Shown: piece by piece, positions 1 to 10,600 of the stretch
How positions within the stretch are numbered: the stretch's first letter is position 1
Layout of the letters: each line of letters starts with the position of its first letter
Assembly: GCA_030068145.1 (NCBI GenBank)
Contig: JAPJBO010000902.1
Location: 1 to 64,000 of the forward strand
DNA: 64,000 nt
Source of the DNA: Diplonema papillatum
Taxonomy: Eukaryota; Euglenozoa; Diplonemea; Diplonemida; Diplonemidae
Reading direction: 5' to 3'
The notes under the pieces: generated by a model
What the model saw: only the letters and a program-made list of their open reading frames with translations
Told to the model about the DNA's origin: nothing
Database searches by the model: none
Position numbers and translations under genes: made by a program

Positions 1-1465
1 CGGCCGTGCTGTTGTCGTGGAAGACATCCAGCGTCACCCACCCAGTCGTGACGTGTCGAGCCAGCAGGACGCCAAGAATCGCCGTCACCAGCTCGCGCCG
101 CCGAATCGGCGTCGGCGGAGCCAGCCTCGCCAGCCGATCCTTCCATCTCCAGCTCTCGCGAGCGAGGACGGTCCGTCGCGTCGGATCCAGGACGACCACC
201 CCACCTCCCTGGTCGGATGCGTCCGTCCAGACGTGCACTCGCCGCGCTGGGCGCCTGACTCTGCGGGGGGAAGCGTCCCCCAGCCAGCGATCACCAGCTT
301 CCAGCTCCGCGAGCAGCTCCTGCGGGAGCTCCACGAGCGTGTCCCAGTCGCGGTAGGTGAGGCACCTGCCACTCACCAGTCGGCTCGCACGCAGCAGCCC
401 GGGATACGCCGCCGCCGGGGACCTCATGACGTACAGTGCCCAGCGCAGGCACCCGATACGCTGTGCCAGGGCCCGGAAGGACGTCACGCGTTGCGGCTTG
501 TTCGCGCGGCAGACTGCTGCCCATTCCCGCGGGATCGCGATCGTCTTTGTAGCTAGGTCCAGATCCAGACCGTTGAAGGTACCGACTTGCGAGGGGCCTT
601 GCGCCTTATCCTCCCGGATCTGGATCCTGGTGTCGGCAAGCACGGCCCTCAGGCTCCGCTCGTCCCGGACGACGTCGGACCTTGTCCAGCCCCCGTAGGC
701 TATGTCGTCGTAGATCGCCAGACTGCGGCTTCCGATGCCGGCCAGTCGGCGGACCCCCAGGGTCGTCAGCTGGGCGATCGCCGGCGCGCGCGCAATGCCC
801 GGGACGGCTATCCGGAAGACGTAGTACGCGTTGGCCGCCCGAAACCCCAGGTAGTCCGCCAGCGCGTCGGACACCGGAAGCTGGTAGAAGTAGCCCAGCA
901 GGTCTATGGTCGCGAACCAAGCGTTGTCCAGGACGAAGCCCTCCACATCCCTGAGCGACGGGGTGATGGGGGACAGCGGTTGGGAGGTGCGGCTGTCAAA
1001 GGGCCTGCCATCGATCAGCAGACGGGTCTCTTCCTTCCCCTTTTTCGGGATTTTGAACACCTTCAGAGTGATCCGCGGCCTCTTTTCGACTCTCCTAACG
1101 ACGCCACTCTGCAGCATCACCGCCAGGTCGGCCTCGGTGATGTCCGAGCTCGGTGGAGCGTGGTGCCTCTCGTGCGAGAGGAGCATGGGCTCTCGCGTCA
1201 GCTGGCGCAGGACGCGAATCTCGTCCTCCCACAGGCCTCGCTCGACCTTCCCGTAGTCGGCCTTTGTGACCGGCATGGTGTCGATGGGCCCGCGGGACGT
1301 TCTGTACACCGGGCTCGGTGCCTTCGTGTACGTCCTCGATGCCAGTTCCGATAGCGCCTCTTCCTGAGCCCGAACCCCTTCAACGTGCCTGCTCACGTCC
1401 CCGCGCAGCAGCCAGTCTTCCAAGGTCACCGCCCTGTCGAAGTCGGCCTCGCTCTGCTCGCCCAT
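1..1465 (-). CDS. Reverse transcriptase-RNase H of DIRS-like element (partial)
   Basis: The ORF is open from ATG at 1465 (an in-frame ATG at 1492 is an alternative) to the window edge, so the C terminus is missing. Seen directly: an RT fingers block with KIPKKGKEETRLLIDGR; motif A TIDLLGYFYQLPV with its Asp near residue 188; motif B-like VPGIARAPAIAQL; and motif C IYDDIA with Tyr near residue 252. The RNase H domain follows with WTDASDQGGG (Asp about 415), RRREL (Glu about 458) and FHDNS (Asp about 484), the D-E-D set. It would copy element RNA into DNA and remove the RNA strand. It starts about 155 bp after the recombinase stop. Confidence 0.88.
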   Translation of the reverse strand, partial: MGEQSEADFDRAVTLEDWLLRGDVSRHVEGVRAQEEALSELASRTYTKAPSPVYRTSRGPIDTMPVTKADYGKVERGLWEDEIRVLRQLTREPMLLSHERHHAPPSSDITEADLAVMLQSGVVRRVEKRPRITLKVFKIPKKGKEETRLLIDGRPFDSRTSQPLSPITPSLRDVEGFVLDNAWFATIDLLGYFYQLPVSDALADYLGFRAANAYYVFRIAVPGIARAPAIAQLTTLGVRRLAGIGSRSLAIYDDIAYGGWTRSDVVRDERSLRAVLADTRIQIREDKAQGPSQVGTFNGLDLDLATKTIAIPREWAAVCRANKPQRVTSFRALAQRIGCLRWALYVMRSPAAAYPGLLRASRLVSGRCLTYRDWDTLVELPQELLAELEAGDRWLGDASPRRVRRPARRVHVWTDASDQGGGVVVLDPTRRTVLARESWRWKDRLARLAPPTPIRRRELVTAILGVLLARHVTTGWVTLDVFHDNSTA

Positions 1466-1619
1466 GTCGCCCCGTAACCGGCTTTCCCCCATGCGAGCAG
1501 GCGGTCCAGATACCCGGCTGCCCCGGGATGGCGGCTGTTTGCCCAGTCCCGCAGGGGATGCGAGCTCTTCAGGTCCTGTGCGTACTCGGGGCAGAACGTG
1601 CTCGTCCTGGCCGCACCCT

Positions 1620-2486
1620 TCACCTTGAGCACGCCATCAGGTCGCCGCTCACCGGCGTGTGGAGCAGCAGCGACGCGCGAGCCGTCCTCACGCTGTCCGG
1701 GGTCAGGCAGCCCCAGAGATAACGCTTCAACGTGTCCTTGGACTGGTGACGGGCCGTGAGCAGGAGGTCCTCCCAGTCCGCCCCGCTTCTGGCCAGGTGC
1801 TGGAGCGCCCCTCTCTTCCAGCTGTGCTCTGCACAAACCGGGAACAGCTTCCTCGCTTCCCGCAACAGCTTCCTCGTCGTGGCCTCGGTGAAGCGAGCCC
1901 CCCGCTGCACCCACCTGCTTACTCGCAGCGCCACGCCCAGGGGGACCCGGTAAGTCACCTCTGACTCCCTCATACGTAGGCTCGCCTCCTTCGTGGTCCA
2001 CCACGAAACTCGGAGCAGACCCGGCCCCACGATGACCACGTCTGTCGGGGCCAGGGCCCGCAGGTCCGCCATCCGCAGCGCTCCCGCCCACGCCAGGCAG
2101 GCAGCCACCGTCACCTGCTCGTCGCCGCCCCTGACCAGCCCCTCGACGAGGGTCCGTTGCTGCTCCAGCGTGATCGGGGGGGCATGCGCCGGCACTTCCC
2201 TGCGCTCGAGCCTGGCTTTGAGGATGGCCTTCTTCATGGCCGCCAGATCCCCCGACGGCACCCCGAGCTTCGCCCCCAGCACCTCGACGTACTTGCCGAC
2301 GGAGGCCGTGCGCATCTCGCCGGTCCTCGGCCTGCCTCTCTGCCCCGGCACCCTCGCGACGTACGCTTCCAACTGCTCCTGTGTCATGCCCTTGCCGAGC
2401 ATGGCGGTCGCGAACGCCTTGATTCTCAGCGCGGGGGGAGCCGCCTGCAACCCCGCCACGGCTGTGAACCGCGTCAGCGACGCCAC
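1620..2486 (-). CDS. Tyrosine recombinase of DIRS-like element
   Basis: 288 residues. The C-terminal half fits the tyrosine recombinase/phage integrase fold: Arg I in GALRMADLRAL (R138), a box-II element HSWKRGALQHLA (H221, K224/R225), H247 in ARHQSKDTLKRYL and the presumed nucleophile Y256. The N-terminal half is helical and should be the core-binding domain. In this class the enzyme is thought to insert circular cDNA without making target-site duplications. ATG at 2486 is the first Met after the gag stop. An overlapping 408-codon frame is an Arg/Gly-rich shadow. Catalytic residues are read by eye; the family call is firm because RT and gag lie next to it. Confidence 0.82.
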   Translation of the reverse strand: MASLTRFTAVAGLQAAPPALRIKAFATAMLGKGMTQEQLEAYVARVPGQRGRPRTGEMRTASVGKYVEVLGAKLGVPSGDLAAMKKAILKARLERREVPAHAPPITLEQQRTLVEGLVRGGDEQVTVAACLAWAGALRMADLRALAPTDVVIVGPGLLRVSWWTTKEASLRMRESEVTYRVPLGVALRVSRWVQRGARFTEATTRKLLREARKLFPVCAEHSWKRGALQHLARSGADWEDLLLTARHQSKDTLKRYLWGCLTPDSVRTARASLLLHTPVSGDLMACSR

Positions 2487-2588
2487 GATCGACGCCCGCT
2501 GCGCCGTCGTCTTCTTCGAGGTCGCGCCGCCCTCGAAAACCGCGACCCGCCTCTCCCACGCGGCAAACCCCCCTCTCTGGGAGGGGAG

Positions 2589-3551
2589 TCACCCGTTTTT
2601 TGTCCTGCGGGAGACGGGCCCGTGCGAGAAACGGCAGTCCACCCTTGTGCATCTGCCTGCTTTGAAATTGCGGCAGGCCGGCGCCTGACGCGGAGGGACC
2701 CCCCGAGCGCGGGGCGGAACCGACTTGGGCGCCGCCTTAAACTGCGCCGTGAACCGGCGCCGGGCCTGCCGCACTCTCTCGGGCAGAAGTTCCACCCTCA
2801 GCACGTCGCGCATCACTAGCGCTGCGCTGGGGTCGCGGGTCTCGTACTCCGCGTTCTGCTCCTCGTAGGAGTGGAAGAGCCCCCCCAGGCGGAGGATCCA
2901 CATTCGTTTCGGGGGACCGGATTCCCCGCGGCGCAGGCGGACGAGGTCACGGACCCGTTCCGTGACATCGTCCCGCCTGTCCTGCAGCTGTTGGTTCCCC
3001 TTGAACCTGTACAGCCTTCGCACCGCATCTTCGAAGCCCCGCATGTTTGACGCCGTCGGCTGCATCGTTCTCCACCGCTCCGGGTCGAGGAACGCGAAGT
3101 CGTCATCGTCGTCATCGTCGCCGACGTCCTGCCCCGCGACTGCCGCGCCATCCAGCAGCGCGAGCACCTCGCGCTCGTCTTCGAGGCTGCCCAGCTCCCG
3201 CTGCAGCGTCGGGCCCAGGCCCGCCCAGAACCCTGGGTCCTGCTCGTCAAAGGCGAGAAAGATTTCTTCCGCCCTCGCCCTCGGCAGGCCGGGCATGAGC
3301 TCGGCCGGCATCAGTGGTACCCCCCCCTCTCCCGGTAGCTCCTCTCCGCCTCTTGGCCTCTTGGCCTCCTTCTCCGCCTCGTCCTGCTCACGTGCCCTCT
3401 TCTGGGCAGCGCCGATCTCCCTCTCGGCGGCTTCAACTTCGGCCTCACGCCGGGCCAGGCCTGCCTCGAGATCGAGAAGGCGCTTCTCCAGGAGAGCCAG
3501 CCCCTCCGCGTCCCTCTGCAGGGCGTTCTGCTGTTGCTGCTTGGGCGGCAT
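2589..3551 (-). CDS. Gag-like protein with CCCH zinc finger
   Basis: 320 residues. Residues about 8-75 form a charged coiled coil (alternating Leu, Arg, Glu), followed by a Pro/Glu linker, an acidic run of seven Asp near residue 145, an Arg-rich middle domain, and near the C terminus (about 292-310) a C-x7-C-x4-C-x3-H finger. A coiled coil for assembly plus a terminal nucleic-acid-binding finger is a gag-like design, and the protein is encoded just upstream of the element's recombinase and RT, where gag belongs. No capsid homology can be claimed by eye. The CCCH type, rather than the usual CCHC knuckle, is unusual. Confidence 0.7.
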   Translation of the reverse strand: MPPKQQQQNALQRDAEGLALLEKRLLDLEAGLARREAEVEAAEREIGAAQKRAREQDEAEKEAKRPRGGEELPGEGGVPLMPAELMPGLPRARAEEIFLAFDEQDPGFWAGLGPTLQRELGSLEDEREVLALLDGAAVAGQDVGDDDDDDDFAFLDPERWRTMQPTASNMRGFEDAVRRLYRFKGNQQLQDRRDDVTERVRDLVRLRRGESGPPKRMWILRLGGLFHSYEEQNAEYETRDPSAALVMRDVLRVELLPERVRQARRRFTAQFKAAPKSVPPRARGVPPRQAPACRNFKAGRCTRVDCRFSHGPVSRRTKNG

Positions 3552-3794
3552 CGCAACTTGGGGAAACTTGGGGTAACTTTTTTAAGCCCGGCGGAGGTCA
3601 ACTGACCGGAGCTACCGGGGAGAGTGTGCTTACGTTGTGTGGTAACCTGATACGTTCGTGTGGTATGCGTCGATTGTCTAATGAGCTTGAAGCCCCGCAT
3701 GGGCGCTTAGTTCCGTGCTGTGGGCGCCGCCCGATGCACGCGGTGATTCGTTTGCGACAATAAAACCTGAGGGAAAAAGACTGCGTGTTTATCC

Positions 3795-4325
3795 CTCTCA
3801 ATAAAAAAAAGTTCTATTTCGTTGGTGCTAAAAAAAAGTTCGGGGAACGAGCTAAGCTCATTCCGTTGGTACTAAAAAAAAAGTTCGGGGAACGAACGAA
3901 GTTCATTCCGTTGGTACTAAAAAAAAGTTCGGGGAACGAGCTAAGCTCATTCCGTTGGTGCTAAAAAAAGTTCTATTCCGTTGGTACTAAAAAAAAGTTC
4001 CATTTCGCTGGTGCTAAAAAAAAAGTTCTATTCCGTTGGTACTAAAAAAAAGTTCGGGGAACGAACTAAGTTCGATTCCGTTGGTGCTAAAAAAAAGTTC
4101 GGGGAACGACTAAGTTCGTTTCGTTGGTACTAAAAAAAAGTTCTATTTCGTTGGTGCTAAAAAAAAGTTCGGGGAACGAACTAAGTTCGTTTCCGTTGGT
4201 GCTAAAAAAAAGTTCGGGGAACGAACTAAGTTCGTTTCCGTTGGTGCTAAAAAAAAGTTCGGGGAACGAACTGAGTTCTATTCCGTTGGTACTAAAAAAA
4301 AGTTCTATTTCGTTGTCCCCGTACT
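3795..4325. repeat. A-rich tandem array, ~50-58 bp units
   Basis: About ten imperfect units of the form TTGGTACTAAAAAAAAGTTC followed by GGGGAACGA and an AAGTTC-like tail; some units are shortened to the A-rich half. Read on the minus strand each unit gives a T8 run then TAGTACCAAC. A single unit recurs at about 11,420-11,445. The array lies upstream of the gag start on the same strand, so it could be the 5' region of the retroelement. Spurious ORFs through it encode repeats only. Confidence 0.75.
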
Positions 4326-4329
4326 CGGT

Positions 4330-4976
4330 GGGTCGGGGTCCGGGGGCCGGGGGGGTGGGTACGAGCGCAGAACTTGACCCGTACTCGGTGACCGTCCCCG
4401 GTACAAGCGCCAATCTTAGCTTCACTCTACCACCGTGCCCACACTTAGCATCACGATCACGTGTTTTCAGCATGAATTCTTTGAACTGCCTTGGCTTAAA
4501 AAAAACATTGAGCAGGTAAACAAAAAACGGTGGGGGAAAGAGAGGCTGATATGTAGACGCCGCAGCTGAATCCGCCTGGTGCTGCGGTCCAGGACTTTGT
4601 GGAGTGTCCACCGTTCAGTCGGTTCGGTAAACCGTTCGCTTCCGTTGCGGGACGGAAACAGCGGCCCGACCGGCTGGACGGTGTGGTCGGCTGGACGGAG
4701 GTGTCCACCGGACAGTCGGTTCGGTATACCGTTCGTTTTTCCGTCGCGGGACGGAGACGGCGGCCCGGCCGGCTGGTCGGTGTGACTCACACTGTGGGTG
4801 CGTGGTCGTGGTCGCCGTCGTCGTCGTCGCCGTCATCAACAACGGTCATAAGGCAATACCGTAGAATACGAGTATGTGGCAGCTTTTTGCAGAACATCTT
4901 GCCAGTCAGATAATGCATCCCGAACCTTGTACATCTTCTTGAGCTAATGAATCTTGTTCCGGATTCTTGGAATTCA
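4330..4976. other. Intergenic segment with a ~100-bp imperfect duplication
   Basis: No gene seen. A G-rich stretch (4,330-4,410) repeats CCCGTACTCGGTG. At about 4,605-4,700 and 4,701-4,785 two diverged copies of one unit share CAGTCGGTTCGGTA and GCGGGACGGA. A GTC trinucleotide run lies at 4,804-4,835. Confidence 0.6.
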
Positions 4977-5187
4977 ATATCACCCATTCCACGAAAAAGT
5001 GTCACAGATTTTCCGTCTGAAAAGCAGCCCGTTTTGGGTCAAAATTTTGGAATTTTTGGGAAATTTTTTTTGGGATGGAAAGAGCTATCCCTGGCGATTC
5101 TGGGCAAGCAATCAGCTCGCGTGGCGACCAAAATCTGGCGTGCAGATGGACAAAAGGTCGGTTTTGGGGCTGTTTCAAAAACCCAAA

Positions 5188-5262
5188 AAAACGATTTCCG
5201 GCGGGAATCGAACCACCGACCCTCAAACCCCTGTGTGGGTGTGGTAACCTCTGGACCACGGG
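5188..5262 (-). other. tRNA-like Pol III module (possible SINE head)
   Basis: The minus strand carries a perfect B-box GGTTCGATTCC, an A-box-like TGGTCCAGAGG about 35 nt upstream, and a T run just downstream as in Pol III terminators. The D and T arms do not pair cleanly (the T arm needs a bulged C) and no good anticodon arm forms, so this looks like a tRNA-derived repeat or decayed tRNA. Confidence 0.4.
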
Positions 5263-5465
5263 CTAAAAAAACGGCGGAAATTTTTTTTGTTCACTACCGA
5301 GTGAGAATTTTTGGACTCATTTTGAGTTCTTCGCAAACCGGGCGAAATAAGCTCTGAGAGAGCAGAAATACCGTCCTGGAACACTGGAAACGAGTAAATG
5401 ACGATCTCGCACTTTCCGATAAGAATTCCAACTGAGCAGGGGCTAAAAGCGAATTTTGGCCCGAG

Positions 5466-5560
5466 GTTTGGCAACATAGCCTAACGGTTACCGCACCCTC
5501 CTGGGCCCCTGTAGGCCGTGGTTCGATTCCCCCGGTCCGATTTTTTTTTTTTTTTTTTCC
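5466..5560 (+). other. tRNA-like Pol III module followed by T18
   Basis: A consensus A-box TAGCCTAACGG and a perfect B-box GGTTCGATTCC lie in tRNA-like spacing, followed after about 10 nt by an 18-nt T tract. The D stem has only two good pairs, so a functional tRNA is unlikely. It is oriented opposite to the other module in the same element. Confidence 0.4.
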
Positions 5561-6280
5561 CGACGACAACTCGTGTCAGACTAGCCTACCCGAAGGCAGT
5601 TGATTTCTTTAGGCAAGGTTTCTCTGCCGGCGGAAGTTGTTTGGGTTAGCGTTTTTTTTTTTTTTTTTTTTGCGATTTTTCGGTGTGAAAAGCAGCCGTC
5701 TGGAAATTATTTTCGAGGTCTTTTTGGGAAATCTTTTGGTTTTCGAGTAGTTCTGGGATGCGCGATTATGGGCAAGCTGCCAGCTAGCCCAGCGATCAAA
5801 ATCTGACCCCCTCCTGGATGCAGAGAGAAAAAAAACCGATCTCCAGGACCCCATTTTTTCGGGTGCCGTCCTCCATTTCCGGGGGGGGGGTCGGTCAAAA
5901 TTTTTATCCGACCAAATATTCGGAAAGCCCTGATTCAAACGTGTCCTCAAAATCTCGAAACCGACCATTTTCGGACCTGCAGATGGAAATTTTCGGCAGA
6001 AATCCGAAAAAAGCCGAAATCTGTGACACTTTTTCGTGGAATGGGTGATATCATAACAAAATACACAGAGGCATTCCCGCGTGAAGGTTCCATCACAGAA
6101 GTTCCTGAGGTCCGACATTTTCTCGGTGCGCGACAAGTACAAAATTGCGCCGAGAAAAGGTCCCCACTCGGAATCGATCTGTGGACCCACGCCGTGAGTA
6201 AGCCCGCCCCCGCCACTGGGCCACCAGGCCCGGGAAAAAAAAAAAGTCGGTTTTTCTTTTCGTTGCGTCGGGGAGCCAGC

Positions 6281-7618
6281 ATGCCGACGCTCCTTCAGAG
6301 CTTGCTGGCCGACGAGCCAGGTTCGTGGCGGATGGACGGGGAAAGCTACTTCTGCATTCCCTGCCAGAGCGCCGTTGACAACACCTTGGTGGTGTTCAAG
6401 ACCGCCTACGACCTCGCCCAGAAGTACGGGTCCCTCGCCGACGACGCCGCCACCGACCCCGAACTCCGGGCGAAGAAGCTCCTGATGGCCCGCTTCGGGA
6501 ACAGGCACCTGGGGGCCGTCGAGGTCTCTTCGCAGATGGCCTTCGCGGCGATCCTCGACCACCCCAGCGAGTATTGCTCGCACGACTTCGCTGGGGTGTC
6601 CGTCTGGGCCGGGGTCAGGTACCTCTGCGGGGCCGCAGCGGCGATTCCGAAGGAGAAGGCCAAGCCCGAAGAAAAGGGCGCCGCCGCCGAAGACTCCGAT
6701 GACGACACGGACGACGACGACGGCGTCGGCGAAGATCCCGAGGTCGAGGCCGCAGCTTGCGTCGACGACGACAAGGACAGCGACGACGGCGACAACGACG
6801 ACGACGACAAAGACAGCCTCAACACATTTGAGGGGTCGGACTACGGAGGAGAAGCCATGGACGTGGACGCGGAGGCTGCGAGGGCAACGAACCCCGTGGA
6901 CCTGCCCGATGGGAAGGCGCCGGTCAGCGTCGACCCGGTGGAGGCGTACGCCCACCGTGGACTCGACTTGGAGTCTCTCTGCCTGTATGAGTACATCATG
7001 CTCTTCAAGGCAGAGAAGAAGAAGGTGTCCCCTGCCGAGGAACTGGGTGCTCCTCCTCCTCCTCCTCTTCCTTCCCACACGGTCCGGAGGAAGGCGAACC
7101 TTCGGGTTGACTTCGTCCCGTCGTTCCGCCTCGCGGCCACGCACGTCCAAGTGCTGCGCAGCAAGTTGTGCGTGCCGATGCTGTTCGGAGCGCGCTGCCC
7201 GAAGCCGCCTTTGACGAGCGATCCGCATCGTCAGCGGAAGGCCGTAAAGCACGCCCAGTACATGGCGACGCTTTTTCGGCCCTGGACGTTCGGAGACGCG
7301 GGCAACGCCAACGCCGGCTTTGCGACGCCCGAGGCCTGGATCGCGCACTACCAGAGCATGACTGGTGTGTGCAAGAAGTGGGCGGACAACGTCGCCACGA
7401 TCCTGCGCAGCAACAGCGAGATGCGCCTCGCTGTGTCGCGGTGGCGGTTCAGCCATGCCCGGAAGAAGGGGGCCAAGGGCGAACTGCCGCCCCTCCCTGA
7501 ACGTCCGGATGAGGATCTCGACGAGTTGCACGAGAAGTACGGCTCGGACGTCGAGGACGTTTTGCTCCTGCGGGAGCAGATCGCCAAGGAGGATCCTGCG
7601 ACCCTGGGTTCCTGGAGT
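6281..7618 (+). CDS. N-terminal part of Helitron-type PIF1 protein (frame +2)
   Basis: ATG at 6281 follows a T/C-rich tract ending in AG, suitable for splice-leader addition. The product begins MPTLLQSLLADEPGSWRMDG. A Cys pair (FCIPC), a block with NRHLGAVEVSSQ, an acidic Asp-rich stretch (about 140-185) and a block with LCLYEYIMLF and KHAQYMATLFRPW resemble the region between Rep and helicase of Helitrons. No HUH Rep motif is seen here or upstream. The frame runs into Leu repeats near 7,640, while the helicase continues in another frame; one base missing near 7,607-7,615, or a tiny intron, would join them. It may be a broken or domesticated Helitron gene. Confidence 0.65.
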
Positions 7619-7620
7619 CC

Positions 7621-10600
7621 GTGGGGTCGTTGGTGTTTCCTGCTTCTGCTGCTGCGGCTACTGCTGCTGCTGCTGCTGCTTCTGCTTCTGCCCCCGCCCC
7701 GAAGCCGCAGCTGCCCCTCGCCGATTGGGCGGAGAGCAAGGCGAGTCTGGTGGAGCTGCAAACGCTCAATGGGGAGGAGGACGAGGAAGAACTCCTCTAC
7801 GAGGCTATGAACCCGAACCCGTTCCAGCCTCCCTCCCCTGAGCCGATTCAAGGCATCCCGGAGCCTCCGCCGGGGCTCGACGAGTCGCAGCAGGCCGCGT
7901 TCCGCGCGATCGTTCGGGCTGTCCTGGTGGCATACCCGGAGGACCAGCCCGCAGACGCGCCGTCGCCGAAGCTGGTCATCCTGCACGGGGGGCCCGGGTG
8001 CGGCAAGTCCTTCTTGATGAAGTCCGCCCGCGCCGCCATGGCTCTCCGTGAGCACGGGAAGACGATCGCGGGTGCCACGACGGGCATCGCCGCGGTCAAC
8101 ATCGACGGCGAAACGGTCTCGCGTCTCTGCCTCCTCTACAAGCCGGAGCTGGTGGAGAGCGACGTCGCCGCGTTGAAGAAGCTCTTCACGGGCGTGCACG
8201 GCCTGTTCATCGACGAGATGTCGATGCTCAGAGCATCGGAGCTGTCGTTGGTGGAGCGGCGCCTGCGCTTGGCGACGGGCTTGCAGCTCCCCTTCGGCGG
8301 AATTGCCGTCATCCTCGTCGGCGACTTCTTCCAGCTGCCTCCCGTCAAGGGCGTGCGGCTGTTCGCACGGGCGGCGGGTGGCAAGCCGCACGAAGACCGC
8401 AACATCGGCGACTTCGCGCTGTTCGAGCTGGGGCAGCAGCACCGCGTCGACTCCGGGGCACCCGGCGCGCAGGCTCACATCGACCGCATCAACAGGATGC
8501 GGGATCCGAGCACGTGCGAGCAGGCCATCAGGGAGTTGACGGGCAGTGCACGCCGCCTGAACCCGGGCGACTCCTGGCCGGAAGACACGTCGCTCCTCGT
8601 CGCGAGCAATGCCGAAGCCGCGACTGCGACGAAGTTCCTCGCCCAGAAGTTCGCCCTCGAGAAGGGGTTCCCGGTGGCCTGCTTCTCTGTTTTGAAGGAC
8701 CGGAAGAAGAAGCCCGGAAGGGACGAGGAACTGTTTTTCTTCGTCCCGGGGGCCCCGGGTGTCGTCACCGGGAACATCTCGGTTGCGAAGAAGGTGGCGA
8801 ACGGGACACGCTGCCACATGGTGGCCCTCTCGTACGAGTGTTCCCGCGACGAGGAGCCGGCGAAGTCCGCGTTCGAGAACGCGCGCCCGGGCCAGCTGGT
8901 GATGGTCCCTCCGCCGAAGTACATCATCGTCGATGTCAACGGCAAGCAGGTTCCCGTCGAGCGGAGTCGGGGGAGCGAAGAGCCGGTGAAGAAGAGGGGT
9001 AAGCCGCTCAGGTCGGCCTTGCACAATTACAAGGTCCTTCCTGGGTGGGCCTTCACCTTTTGGCGTTGCCAGGGGCTCACGCTGAGGAACGTCGTCATCG
9101 ACCTCCATCGGCGCCCCCCCGCCCTCGGCAAGATCACGTTCGAGGCGTTTTACGTCGCGGTCTCCCGGGTCAGGTCGCCGGAGAACCTGTACCTCCTGCC
9201 GGAGAGGGAGGAAGGGGCGTTCGACTGGGTGGCGAAGAAGACGCCGCCGCTGGACCTCATCGCGTGGCTCCGGTCTCGATGTCCCGGCCGGTATCCGGAT
9301 GTCCCGCAGCAGAAGAAGGCGGCACCGAAGCGGTCTTCGGCTCCCGCCAGGAAGAAGCCGGCGGCGAAGCTCTCGGCCGCGGCGAAGCGCGCCGCCTCCG
9401 ACCAGCCCGCCGGGCCACCTCCGGCGAAGAAGCCCGCGGCGAAGCTCTCGGCGAAGCGCGCCGGCGGCCACCACCAGCCCGCCGGACAAAAGAGAGCGAA
9501 GCCTGCTGAAGGACCTGCTGCTGCTGCTGCTGATGCGTCGTCGAATCCGGCTGCTTCTTCCTCTTCTTCGGCGCGGCCACCTCCGGCCGCGAAGAAGCCC
9601 GCGGCGAAGCACCCGGCGGCGGCGAAGCGCGCCGCCTCCTCCTGCCAGCCCGGGCAAAAGAAGGCGAAGTTTGCTGAGCAGCCTCCTGCTGCTGCGTCGA
9701 ATCCGGCTGCCGCCACGTCTTCTTCGGCGGCGAGACGCCCTGCCCCAGAGTCCGTCATCAAGAGCTTACTGCGTTCTCTCGGGCTGACGTGGGTTCCGAT
9801 CGCGGGGGACGGTGCGTGCTTCTTCTCCTCAGTTGCACTCGCCGTGGGCTCCGACGTCGTCACCGTCCGCCACCGGGTCGTGGAGTACTTCCGTGGCCAC
9901 CGGGAGCTCTTCAGGCATCTCAGGGATCCCGACAGAGGCACTCCCGAGGGGTGGATCGCCAACATGTCGACCCCCTTCGCATGGGCCGACGATGTGGCGA
10001 TCTGCGCCGCCGCCGACCTGTACAACAGGGACATGTTCCTGTTCACCGTCGGCCACGATGGCGATCGGGTTCTGCTCCCGATTGAAAGAACGAACGCGGG
10101 GACGCCGGCGGCCGGCCCCCCCATCCTGCTGCTCCACACAGCAGGGTTGCACTTCGACCTGCTGCTCGGGGACTTCAACCAGGATGCCGCGCTCTTCTGG
10201 ATCTCCGCGCCCCTGTACCCCGAGAACAACGTCGCCGTTCGGGGGCCGGAGCCGCAAGTGCAACTGGCACCTGCCCCAGAGCCGCTCCCAACGAGAGCCC
10301 CAGCCCCGGAGCCGCTCCCGAAGAAAGCCCCAGCCCCGGAGCCGCTCCCGAAGAAAGCCCCAACGCCGGAGCCGCAGGTTCAACCGGTACCTGCCCCGGA
10401 GACGCTCCCAAAGAAGGCCCCAGCCCCGGAGCCGCTCCCAACGAGAGCCCCAGCCCCGGAGCCGAAGAAAGCCCCAACGCCGGAGCCGCAACCGGTTCAA
10501 CCGGTACCTCCCCCGGGGACGCTCCCAAAGAAAACCCCAGCTCCGGAGCCGCTCCCACCAACGAGAGCCCCGGCACCGCCGGAGCCACAGGTTAAATCGC

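Larger units (their letters stand above)
1..3551 (-). mobile_element. DIRS-like tyrosine-recombinase retrotransposon, cut by left edge
   Basis: Three consecutive minus-strand ORFs read gag (2589-3551), tyrosine recombinase (1620-2486) and RT-RNase H (from 1465 off the left edge). All are open, with intact catalytic motifs, so the copy looks young. RT plus a tyrosine recombinase rather than a DDE integrase defines the DIRS/Ngaro/VIPER class. Most DIRS elements place the recombinase after the RT; gag-YR-RT is the order I recall for VIPER and TATE of kinetoplastids. No terminal repeats can be seen because the element is cut. The region upstream of gag (3.6-4.3 kb) carries an A-rich tandem array that may belong to it. 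Confidence 0.85.
4977..6051. mobile_element. Element with 35-bp perfect terminal inverted repeats
   Basis: Positions 4977-5011 and 6017-6051 are exact reverse complements (starting ATATCACCCATTCCACG). Between them are two diverged direct copies of a ~110-bp segment (5,015-5,130 and 5,680-5,807, both with GAAAAGCAGCC, GGGCAAGC and GATCAAAATCTG-like blocks; the first has GACCAAAATCTG) and two tRNA-like modules. No transposase is encoded, so it is non-autonomous. No target-site duplication is evident. The right end lies 230 bp upstream of the helicase gene ATG. Confidence 0.65.

Noticed and set aside
1426..2652. 408-codon minus-strand ORF over the recombinase
   Set aside because: Arg/Gly-rich frame; the overlapping 288-codon frame has the catalytic motifs.
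5188..5560. Functional tRNA genes
   Set aside because: B-boxes are perfect but arms do not pair properly and no anticodon loop is convincing.
7348..9657. 769-codon minus-strand ORF opposite the helicase
   Set aside because: Arg/Leu-rich antisense shadow of the high-GC PIF1 gene; no domain, and the plus strand has all helicase motifs.
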